From assembly GCA_018398585.1 (NCBI GenBank), contig JAGTTD010000005.1:6937355-7001354 (forward strand): 64,000 nucleotides of DNA. The letters run 5' to 3'. How positions within the stretch are numbered: the first letter of the stretch is position 1; the number at the start of each line of letters is the position of its first letter. A program made the translations under genes and the position numbers. Shown one piece after another: positions 54,656 to 64,000 of this stretch. Under the pieces are notes generated by a model. The model was given only the letters and a program-made list of their open reading frames with translations, searched no databases and was not told the DNA's origin. The DNA is from Simmondsia chinensis (Eukaryota > Streptophyta > Magnoliopsida > Caryophyllales > Simmondsiaceae).

Positions 54656-57600
54656 ATGGCGTCCCGAGATAATGATGGTAGTAGCAGTAGTGGCAAGCAA
54701 CCACAGCCGCAGCCGTTGGGGCGTCAAAATTCTATGTACGGCCTTACCCTAGATGAGGTCCAAAATCATTTAGGAGATTTAGGCAAACCATTAGGTAGTT
54801 TGAACCTTGATGAGCTACTTAAGAGCATATGGGCTGCAGAGGATGATCAGTCTATGAACATGGACATCGAGAATACAACGGTAGGCAGTCAGTTTCCCTT
54901 TCAACGTCAGGGAAGCCTTTCACTTCCCGATCCCTTGAGTAAAAAGACAGTAGAGGAGGTTTGGAGGGATATCCAACATATAAATGCAGCGGATCTAGAA
55001 GAGAAGACGGTGAAGGAAAGGCAGCCCACGTTGGGTGAGATGACATTAGAGGACTTCTTGGTAAAGGCAGGAGTTGTTGCAGAAGGAATGCTAGGGAAGG
55101 AACTTGCAGGTGCTGTAGCAAGTGGTGACCTGGGTACGGCTGTGCAGTTTTCACAACCAGGGCAGTGGATCCCGTACCAGCAACCATCATTTCTGGCTCC
55201 ACAACTAAACATGACAAGCGTATGCGTCTCTGCGCAACAAATTCCTTTACCACCAATGCCGATGGATGTTGGTTCAGTTATGGATGTTTCGTACACAAAG
55301 AGTCAGATGCCTTTTCCATCAACGTTGACGGGAGCCTTGTCAGATTCACAGATGTTCGCAAGGAAAAGAATGCCACCAGATGATGTGATGGAAAAGGCAG
55401 TTGAGAGGAGGCAGAAGAGAATGATTAAAAATCGGGAATCTGCTGCTCGGTCACGTGCTAAGAAGCAGGTGATCCTTCTAAATCTTTATTTTCATATATA
55501 AAAGAAATGTTGTTTACTTCGTTTCGTAACTCAGAAGACTTCATGGCAGGCTTACACAAATGAGCTCGAAAGTAAAGTTTCACGCTTAGAAGTGGAAAAT
55601 GAAAGGCTGAGGAAGGAGCAGGTGCTGATAATTTTCTTGATCACTTCTTTTGGTCTCATATCGATTATAATTTGAAAACGCTCTCCAATCTTTTTTGTGT
55701 TATCCTAAACTATTGCCGGAGGAATGCATGGACTATTAATTTTCAGGTTTTTTTTTTTGGGGGGGGGAGGGGTGGGGGGTTATCAATGTATCTCATTCTG
55801 CATATTAGTAAAATCCTCAACTCTTCCCGTTCACTGTGTTCATGATGTGTCCACTTTCTACACTCATATAATGGGATACTACATATGGCACCCCCGGAGT
55901 TTCTAATGTCTAATTATAAGAATTATTAGAAGACCCGACTACTAGATTTGTGTCAGTGGTGCAATTTTGATGTATATTTAAAGATGTTGGAAACAGCCTC
56001 CCTACAGGGTAGCACCCTATAAGGTGTAATTCTGCTTACATCTCATCCTCCCCGAAACTTGCCTTAGCAGAAGCCTCTTTGAGGCACTGTGTTGGTGTTT
56101 GTTATTGTTGTTATGTCAGTTAAAATTACAATGATTCCTCACGCTTTTTAGTAGTGGGTGTAATGTTTTAGGAAGATGACATTGAAGCACTTCTGCCTGT
56201 ATGACCCATAGATCTTGATTTTGTTGTTAGCTTCGATTTCTAGAATTTCTGGTCATTTTAAGTATGTTTCAGCTGGCATTTGCATTATCCTGTACTAAAG
56301 CACTTCAAGCCATATGCGCTTTTGCATCACCTGTTTGATCTGAAACTTCCCTCGACCTTCACTTAATAGCTTAAGTTCTAGGGTTGAGTGGTTCCTTGAA
56401 GCCACTGGGTTTCACCATTTGACACTTCTTGTCAGTGACATCTAAAACTCATTGAATTACAGTCTTAAAATTAATGTTGCGCATGAATTTATGGAATTAC
56501 AGTCTAATAAGTGAACCATGTTGTCGATGTAGGACTCACGTCTTCAGTTCCATCCGTTTCCTTTAAATATGGTGGCCTATAGCTTCTTTCTAGCCGAGGG
56601 TTGTGAGATTAAAGTTGCTAGACAAATCCTAAGGCATATACCTTGTCTTTTCCTCGCTTTAGCGACAACAGCAGCAAACCCAATACCTGTAAGGCTCCCA
56701 CCAAGGCACAGGGTCTAGGGGGTTGAAATGTACGTAGTCTTATCCCTACCGGTGCTACCCTAAAGGGAGGTTGTTTCCAGAAGCTCCCAATGCGAAAAAG
56801 CAAAAACGGAAAAATATTTATTTGGCCTACACATGTGATCCAAGTCTTGGTCTAGCCCAACAGGAAACTACTTCCCAATTCTTTCATGGTGCTTAGGGCA
56901 TATTTGGTATGGATTTCAATTTACAAAACTTTGTTCTTCAAAAACTAAAAGTTAATTTTCAGAAAGATTTTATTGTTTTTGGTTTTTGCTTTTACTTTTC
57001 ACTCAGACTTGGAAAAACAGAAAATAGAAAGACCAAAACCAGAAAAAGTCCAGACTAAAAACTGCAAACATAATTCGACACCAAAGAGGCTTCTAGAATA
57101 TCATGGTTTTTAGTCTGATTCGTGAGATAAAATATACGGGAATCTTTGGAGTGCATGATGAGTGCTTTTTTAAGCCAAAATCAATAGCTGGAGATATATA
57201 ACTTGGATAGGATAGGCGTCCTAGCTAACTTTAGATGATATTTGCCTCAAATATGTACGAAGCACAGCGCTGGCTTTCGGTCCCATCCTCTGTGATGTCT
57301 TGTCATCAGTCAAATTTATCTGGTCGTCATCTTCGGTTTACTGCTGTACGGCTCAAAATACCACAGCAATCCTTTGTTTCTGTCTTTGCTGCCTGTTCAT
57401 GTAACTCTTCAATTCATGCATTTCTTTGAATGTCTTATCATCCTGTTTGTTTGGAAAAAATGTGAAGCAGATTTTTGTTCTTTGTGTTAGCATTAGGCAC
57501 GAAGTTCTATAGGTGTTGTCTGTTAGTTCTGAAAGCTTTCTTAGAAACTGCGAATTTCTTTGATGATGCCAATTTAATCTTCAACTGGTCTTGATTACAC

Positions 57601-58587
57601 AGTTAGGGAAATGTGAATATGATTAGTATAGGAAAATCACGAACCCATTAGAAGTCCAGAGTTGGAAAGTACTCGGGCAAGAATAATGCTAGCACGGATC
57701 AACTTCTTGTTGGATATTATTGCCTCAAAATTTGTATCGGAAAAAAATGAAATTCATGATAAGAAGTATTTGAATTTGGATTCGATTTTTGAATGAGTTT
57801 ACGAGGTTTAATGCAAGGATTGAATTTCGATAGCTAACTGAAGTTCATGATGGATTGCTCTAATTGCTCTAGTTATTGAGATTAAATTGATGAACGAATT
57901 TTGGGTCTGTAACAGTTCTATAAATTTCATGTGGTTATGATGGGGGCACAGCCAAGGATGAGAGGAAAAATAGGGACGGGTGTGTGCTTTTGTAAGGCGT
58001 GCTTGAGAGGGAACCCAAGTAGGGGAAGAGCATGCGAAAATAGATTGTGAGCAATTTATATGTGGATAGTCTAAATTTGTGTAACAAAAGCATGCTGAGA
58101 GTCATGATCAGATGATTTGATTAAGGGTCTGCAACTTTTCATCAAAAAGTTGCATATAGGAGGGTTTATGTGCAAAAGTTACACTCCCATTGAAGCCGTT
58201 TGTTGATTGGAGTTTCGAGTAATAATTATAGATTGTAATTCTATATTTTATAATGGATGAAGCACCCGATTGAACCCTATGGTTTTTCCCTCTAGATTTA
58301 GAGAGTATTTCCACGTAAATTTAAGTTATTTTTGTAGCAATCTTTTCTCTTCCATTGTATGACATGTGATTTCCCAAACACTTCTAGGACGTATTCATGC
58401 CATAGCCATTTCATGATTCGAATATGACATGACACAAATTTTGATATCTTTGAATTGTCGATAACTGATCTAACGCCTATGGATGTCAAAATTATTGAAT
58501 TTGCAGGAACTCGAGAAGATGCTACCGAGTGAGTCATCACCGGAGGTACGATATCAGCTCCGAAGAACAAGTTCATCCCCACTCTGA
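54656..58587 (+). CDS. AREB3-like: Group A bZIP transcription factor, AREB3/EEL (DPBF) type
   Basis: Three exons, 54656-55468, 55550-55621 and 58507-58587, all in phase 0 with GT...AG borders, give a 321-aa protein. Conserved group A blocks: C1 (residues about 22-60, GRQNSMYGLTLDEVQNHLG, LNLDELLKSIW), C2 (about 84-107, RQGSLSLPDPLSKKTVEEVW), C3 (about 122-141, QPTLGEMTLEDFLVKAGVV), basic region (250-271, RRQKRMIKNRESAARSRAKK), a leucine zipper across exons 2-3 (LESKVSRLEVENERLRKE, LEKMLPS), and C4 (LRRTSSSPL) at the very end. The RQNS, RQGS and RRTS sites are the SnRK2 targets of this family. Such proteins bind ABRE G-box elements in ABA and seed programmes. The ATG at 54656 is preceded by an in-frame GTG only. 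Coding exons are intact. Confidence 0.94.
55985..56115 (+). mobile_element. Shared 3' domain fragment in the bZIP intron, plus
   Basis: GGAAACAGCCTCCCTACAGG, GCACCCTATAAGG, CTTACATCTCATCCTCCCCG, GAGGCACTGTGTTGGTG and TTGTTATTGTTG. No head recognised and no target duplication found. Confidence 0.7.
56655..56790 (-). mobile_element. Shared 3' domain fragment in the bZIP intron, minus
   Basis: GACAACAGCAGCAAACCCAA, AAGGCTCCCACCAAGG and CCCTAAAGGGAGGTTGTTTC on plus are the complement of tail and domain. Opposite orientation to the copy at 55985, about 540 bases away; the two could pair in the intron RNA. Confidence 0.7.
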
Positions 58588-59332
58588 ATTCTGATTCAAA
58601 AGCTTTAGTTTTCTAGAAATTTGCTTATGTTAGTATTTTTCACATTAAGTAGGAATTATCTGTTGTGAACTTTACTTGAGATGAGCCTATTTAAGGGCGT
58701 TTCCATGTGTAGATGTTGAGTATATAATCTTTCTTCACAATATGTTTCTGTATAAAAACTGGTGTGGGCTCAACCATTCACTCTTTTCATATGGTTGGTT
58801 TCTTAATATGGTACCGGAGTCTTGTTAATACAACGGTCATTGGTTTGAATCCCTGCAGCTCATACCCTCAATATTAATTTTATATTACATCAGTAAAGAT
58901 ATGAAGTGAGTTTGTGTCTATCCACTGTTTAATCCCATAGGCATTTGTATGAGGGGGCCCTTGTTAGAGTATAATAAACCATTCATAAACATTCATCTGT
59001 TCCAAATGGATAGCCGTGAACTGATTTAAGATCCATAAGAGGAGCGAACACTTAGGGCCACCTGCGTTGCATAGCTTAAGTCATGTCAGAGTGCTTGGGA
59101 GCAGATCGAGTTGCTTACCAATAAAGCCGTGTGTTCCACAGGGTCGACAACGTATCGAATTGCCAATCATAATCAAAACTATTTTTGAGTCTTCACTTAG
59201 GTTGTGTTTGTTTTTGTTTTTCCTTTTCATCGTTTTTGTCTTTTGTTTAGTAAATATAGAAACACGTGTGTTTGGTGGAATCCATTTTTCGTTTGTGATT
59301 CCTTTTGAAATTTTACACAACAAAGGCTCTGT
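58588..59332 (+). other. 3' flank of the bZIP gene
   Basis: Probable 3' UTR followed by a SINE-like unit at 58790-58985 (TATGGTACCGGAGTCTTG, GGTTTGAATCCC, then GTTAGAGTATAATAAACC). No other gene seen. Confidence 0.5.
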
Positions 59333-60290
59333 TTGGCACATAGAATTGAAATTACACTGTCGAATTGCAATTCTAACTCCAATTCTGGTGGAATTGGAAT
59401 TCTGATGGAATTGAAACTCTATTGTTTGGTTCATCAAATGAATTGGATGTAGGAATCATAATTTCATAATGATTCGAGTTATCACAGGTTTTTGGTCAAT
59501 TGAGTTGAAGTATTTCGAGCTTTAAATAAATTGCGATCGGACTTTGGTCAAAGCGGTTTATATTGCATTCAAATTATTATGGACGAAGTAATTTAATTTG
59601 AGTTCGCGTTATTTGAGTTTTGAGTCAAATCAGGTCGAGTATTGTGTCGGATCATTTGGTATTCGAGTTATCTCGGATTTTCAGTAAATCGAGATTGGTC
59701 TTTCCGGATTTGAGCTAGAATCGATTGGGTTTGAGTTGATATAGGTCATTTCTTCAAGTCATCTTTGTTTGGGGACAAACGAGTTGTATCATTTCAAATT
59801 TCGAGTCATCTTAGACTGAGTCTGAGATGAGTCCAGTCATTTTATGTTTGGGTTATATTAAGTTTTGGATTAATTTGGTAGGGTAATTTCCACTTTGGCT
59901 TAGCTTGTTTGCATCACATTCAGGTCGAGTAGTTCCATTTTTTTGCATTTGAGTTGTCTCGAATATCAGGTCAATCAGGTTGGGTCACTTTGGACTTTAA
60001 GTTCAGTTGATTTTGGTCATTTCAAATTCAAGTCATTCGGGTTGGGTGATTTCAAGGTTTGTGTCAAATTTTAGGTTATGTCTAAGCCTTTTGATTTTGA
60101 GTCATTTTTTATTTGGGTTAATCAAGTGGGTAATTTTGGATTTTAGGTCAATGAAGTTAATATGGAATTATAATTCCTTACTTCCACCCCATGGAATTGG
60201 AAAGTATGATTTTACTTGAAATCCAATTTATGGAATTAAGCAGTGAAATTGTAATTTCAATTTCAACAGGTGAACCAAACAACAAAATTA
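59333..60290. mobile_element. MITE-like element with a repetitive core
   Basis: Left GGCTCTGTTTGGCACATAG with GAATTGAAATTACACTG, and right, in reverse, GTTGTTTGGTTCACCTG with GAAATTGAAATTACAATTTC, form imperfect inverted ends. The core (about 59460-60170) is a degenerate array on TCGAGTYATTTCGGRTTTGRG words. Limits are approximate and the superfamily is not established. Confidence 0.45.
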
Positions 60291-60501
60291 GAATTTTATG
60301 CTCTAATTTCATGCTTCAAACATCCAAAGAATTGGTTTTTTCCCCCTTTTTATTTTGGTTTGTCATTTGAATTTACCCTACTATATATTCTTCCTTCTCC
60401 TCTACCCTCTGCCGCCCATCGCCTGCCATCTAATGACCTCAAATTGCTCGCCGCTGCCGCTGCCGCCGTCTGCAGCACGCCCGCCCACCACTGCCCCTGT
60501 T

Positions 60502-60771
60502 TGATACAAGTGAATAATTAAACTAGGAAGAGTCACTCAAGCCCTTCAAAGAACAATTGAGAGATGAGGGAGAAACAGAGGAAGAAGAAAGGGAGGCAGA
60601 AAAGAATTGTGTTTGTATTATCATTCAACATCCTTCACCAAAGCTCACATTACACTATATATCTTGAAATCTCAAAGACTAATTCACCTAACTAACTAAC
60701 TACTCAACATTTTATTACAAGAATGCCACCTTCAAACAATACAAGACATACTCAAACTAATACCGGTATTA
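60502..60771 (-). repeat. Element E 3' LTR
   Basis: On the minus strand it starts TAATACCGG (probably a changed TGATACC) and ends GTATCA, about 270 bp. A TATA-like TATATAGTG occurs near 60655. The start overlaps a perfect 14-base palindrome, TAATACCGGTATTA (60758-60771). The LTR limits are inferred; the partner LTR is outside the window. Confidence 0.6.
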
Positions 60772-60801
60772 ATGGCCCTCCCCTCAAAAACACCCTTGTC
60801 C

Positions 60802-63800
60802 TCAAGGGTTAAAAGAAGGGAACTTTTGTAAGAGGTCATACAAGAAATCCCAAGTTGCTTCTTCAACTGGTAGATGCTTCCACTTGACTGGTTGTTGCTC
60901 GATGACCACACTTGACTAATTGCTGCTGTAATATAGATTTAGGTTCATGTACAGGAGCCCCATCTACAGTGTCAGGCAAGGGAATGATATGCGTGGGAAG
61001 AGGTCCATGATGCTGCTTGAGTTGTGACACATGAATGACATCATGAATCTTGGATGAAGCTGGCAGAAGCAGACCAGAAGCAACCTTGCCAATCCTTTTA
61101 ATGACCTGAAATGGCCCAAAGAACTGAGGAGCTAACTTCTGATTGATGCGAGCAGCCACTATAATTTGTCTATATGGATGTAACTTTAGATAAACCCAGT
61201 CCCCGACTCTGAATGATCGATCACATCTCTTCTTGTTAGATGTTTGCCTCATATGATTCTATGCTCTAGACAAATGGGACTTAAGAACCTTGATCATGTC
61301 CTCCCTATGCAGCAAACTTTTGTTGACACCCTCAATCTCTACTTCATTTGACAAATAAGGAAGGTGAAATGGGGTGCTTGACCATATATGACTTCATATG
61401 GAGTGGTATCTATGGAGGAATGCCACGTTGTGTTGTACCACCATTCCGCTAAAGGTAGCCACTTAGCCCAATGTGTCGGATTGGAATTGCACATACATCT
61501 CAAGTAAGTCTCGAGCCCCCTATTGACCACCTCAGTTTGGCTATCAGTCCAAGGATGGTAAGCTGTTGAAAGCATGAGATCAACTCCTTGAATTGAGAAG
61601 AGTGCCCGCCAAAAGTCGCTTTGAAAGATCGAGTCTCTATCACTCACAATGGACTAAGGCATGCCATGTAATTTGTAGACATTATTCATATACACTTGTG
61701 CTACTGTCAATGCAGAATGTGGATGAGCAAGTGCCATGAAGTGAGGGTACTCACTGAATCTATCAACTACCACAAAAATGACCTCTGTACCGAATGACTT
61801 AGGTAAGCCGTCAATGAAATCCATGTACACATTGGCCCATATTACCTCTGGAATAAGAAGAGGCTGAATAAGACCTAAGGTTGCCATGTTCTCATGTTTA
61901 TAAGACTGACATACATTATAATCTCGAACAAAGTCAGCTATAGTGCGATTCATGCCTTTTCAGTAAAAGATTGATCTTACTCTCTTAATGGTAGCATCTC
62001 TTCCCGAATGACCTCCCACCGGTGAGTTGTTTAACTATGACAAGATCTTGGTCTGTAGTGCAGCATCATTGCCCACCACCAATTTTCCCTTTCTGCGCAG
62101 TTGCTCATTTTGCTAGGAGTACTTAGACTGTGCCTCAGGGTTGCTCTGTAGCTGCTGGATGATGTTTTTCAATCTCTCATCTTGCTACCATGACAACTGC
62201 AGCAGAGCATATAAGTTTGATTCTACCGTAGACAAGAGTAAACAAGTTACTCGAGTGTTGTGAATGTGTGATAGAGCATCAGCTGCCATGTTGTCCTTAC
62301 CTTTCTTGTACTCCAATACGTAACTGAAACCCATCAATTTTGATACCCAAACCAACTGGAAGTGGGTATGAACCTTCTGCTCCAGCAAAAACTTAAGATT
62401 TCTCTGATTAGTTCGAATCACAAAAGTATTATTGATGAGATCTTGCTGCCATATCTCTACTGTGCATACCACAGACATCAATTCCATCTCATAAGCTGAT
62501 AGTAATTGCTGCCTAATGCTAAGAGCTTTACTAAGATAGGCCAAAGGTAGCCTGCTTGCATCAACATTGCTCCTAACCCAGTCTTACTTGCATCTGTCTC
62601 GATGATGAATGGCTTGCAGAAGTCGGGTAAGGCCAATACTGAGGCAGAGCACATAGCTTGTTTGAGCTGATCAAAGGCCTTTTGAGCTTGTTCATGCTAA
62701 GTCCAACCCTCCTTCTTAAGAAGATCAGTGAGAGGCTTTGCTGTATATCCATATCCTCTGATGAATCTTCAATAATAGCCTGTTAAGCCTAGAAATCCCC
62801 TTAGTTGCCTAACATTAGTTGGAGTTGTCCACTCCTGCACTGCCAGAACATTGTTGGGTTCTGTAGCCACTCCCTGTACTGAGATTACATGTCCCAAATA
62901 CCCTATGTGAGATATTGCAAAGGAACATTTACTAAGCTTGACATATAACTGATTGCTGCTTACTTCAAAGACAAGCTTCAAATGGTCCACATGTTCCTTC
63001 AGGCTGCATCTGTAAATCAAGATGTCATTGAAAAAGACTAAAACAATTTTCTCAAATACGGCCCAAATATGGAGTTCATGTTGGAAGGTGGAGGGAGCAT
63101 TGGTGAGGCCAAAAGGCATCACTAGGAACTCATAATGACCCACATGAGTTCTAAACGCAGTTTTATCAATGTCATAGGCTTGCATTCTGATTTGATGATA
63201 GCCCGATTTGAGATCTAGCTTGGAAAAGTACTGTGCACCTCCTATCTCTTCCAAAAGTTCCTCCACTAATGGCATGGGAAACTTGTCCTTGATTGTGGCC
63301 CTGTTAGGATCCCTGTAATCAATACATAATCTCCAACTTCCATCTTTCTTCAGGACTAACACCATAGGGGATGCATAGGAACTAGTGTTGCATTGTATGT
63401 ACCCTTTATCAAGCAATTCCTTCACCATTTGTTCTATGACATCTTTTTGCAATGCAGGGTACCGGTATGGTCTTTGTTGATGGTGTTAGTGCCTTCCTTG
63501 AGGACAGTTTTATGATCAAATGAAGATCTGAGTAAGGCAACTGGTGTGGTTCATCAAACAATGGAGCATACTGCTTCACTTCATCGGGTACAGGTTCCCT
63601 ATCTGAGGCTGCTGCTAAGGCATTTACAGAGGGTAATTACTCTTGATCAAGGTCTACTACCCTGATCTGCAACATGGCAATATAAGGAGCCTTAGGCATA
63701 ACCTTGGACAATGCCTTAGCCTCTATCAACTTGCAATTACCAGCCTGCATTCCTCTCAATACTTGTGTCTTGCCATTCACTGTGAACTCCATCCTCAATT

Positions 63801-64000
63801 CTCTGAAATTGCATCGTAGATAACCATTCCACTTCTAACACCATACCGCAGCCTCCCAATGGAATAAGCATAAATTCAGTAGTAAACATGGTACTTTGCA
63901 ACTTCCATGAGAGACCTTGACATTGAGCCTTGGAAAATATCTGGCTGCCATCAGCTACAGCCACGGCTAGAGGGTCGATCGGGCCAATTTTGCATCCCAA
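60802..64000 (-). pseudogene. Element E pol, broken
   Basis: Pieces: protease-side region with VAVADGSQI and LIPLGGCGMVLEVEWLS (64000-63737); RT with LCIDYRDPNRATIKDKFPMP and FSKLDLKSGYHQIRM (63452-62769), where the catalytic motif reads FFND (AAT at 63027-63029); RNase H (62544-62185, LKFLLEQKVHTHFQ, NMAADALSH); integrase zinc and core (61953-61339, VVVDRFSEYPHFMAL, STAYHPWTDSQTEVVNRGLE); C-terminal part with GDWVYLKLHPYRQ and KLAPQFFGPFQVI (61252-60863); and, after a frameshift, a chromodomain end (VEEATWDFLYDLLQKFPSFN) to TGA at 60802-60804. Several stops and frame breaks; inactive. Confidence 0.88.

Larger units (their letters stand above)
55622..58506 (+). other. 2.9-kb second intron of the bZIP gene
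   Basis: It starts GTGCTG and ends TTTGCAG. It contains a T/G-rich run (55746-55778), two copies of the shared SINE/LINE 3' domain (55985-56115, 56655-56790) and a possible short MITE (56893-57094). The third exon is only 81 bp, so this intron is easily missed in gene prediction. Confidence 0.85.
60502..64000 (-). mobile_element. Element E: chromovirus, partial, minus strand
   Basis: Reading right to left: protease region, RT, RNase H, integrase, chromodomain, purine tract (TTGAGGGGAGGG, complement near 60777-60788) and LTR (60502-60771). gag and the 5' LTR lie beyond the right edge. It is a different family from A/C and D. Confidence 0.88.

Overview
This is plant nuclear DNA, almost certainly from a eudicot. 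It is AT-rich, its genes are separated by thousands of bases of transposon debris, and every recognisable host gene is a plant family (DUF313-type B3, SUN-domain, group A bZIP, p23). No species can be named from sequence alone.

Layout. 1-8823: a decayed Ty3/gypsy chromovirus (element A) with a PIF/Harbinger-type MITE in its 5' LTR. A itself sits inside an older chromovirus pol (element D). 9066-9802: a second PIF/Harbinger-type MITE. 10448-16250: two B3-domain genes and a duplicated spacer. 16175-18104: hAT-like MITEs and SINEs. 18146-20389: a short internally deleted gag-only LTR element (B) with 5-bp target-site duplications (TSDs). 20425-26698: a structurally complete chromovirus (C) with two 768-bp LTRs and a 5-bp TSD, but a broken gag-pol. 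26844-28860: the 3' half of a p23 co-chaperone gene on the minus strand, missing from ORF-only views because its exons are short. 29577-31130: a deleted Ty1/copia element. 31160-35955: a second copy of the B3 block, carrying a third B3 gene with a nonsense mutation. 38530-44101: a two-exon SUN-domain gene (minus) with a 4.1-kb intron. 44381-45444: a TIR element holding two SINEs. 47535-51289: a Mutator-like TIR element split by a nearly full-length RTE LINE. 54656-58587: a three-exon AREB3/EEL-like bZIP gene. 59333-60290: a MITE-like element. 60502-64000: another chromovirus (E, minus), running off the window.

The most interesting signal is a short retroposon family whose 5' head is derived from 5S rRNA rather than a tRNA. 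Four copies have target-site duplications. Their 3' domain and TTG-type tail are the same as the 3' end of the RTE LINE at 47863-51062, so the window appears to hold both the non-autonomous element and a (now dead) copy of its likely mobilising partner. Headless copies of the same 3' domain are scattered through the window, including two in the bZIP intron.

Host genes are not an operon and need not work together. SUN is a nuclear-envelope LINC-complex protein, the bZIP is an ABA/seed-type transcription factor, p23 is an HSP90 co-chaperone, and the B3 proteins are a small local expansion of putative DNA-binding proteins. All retroelement polyproteins in view carry stops or frameshifts, and three of the four reverse transcriptases whose catalytic Asp pair I could read have an Asp-to-Asn change in it.
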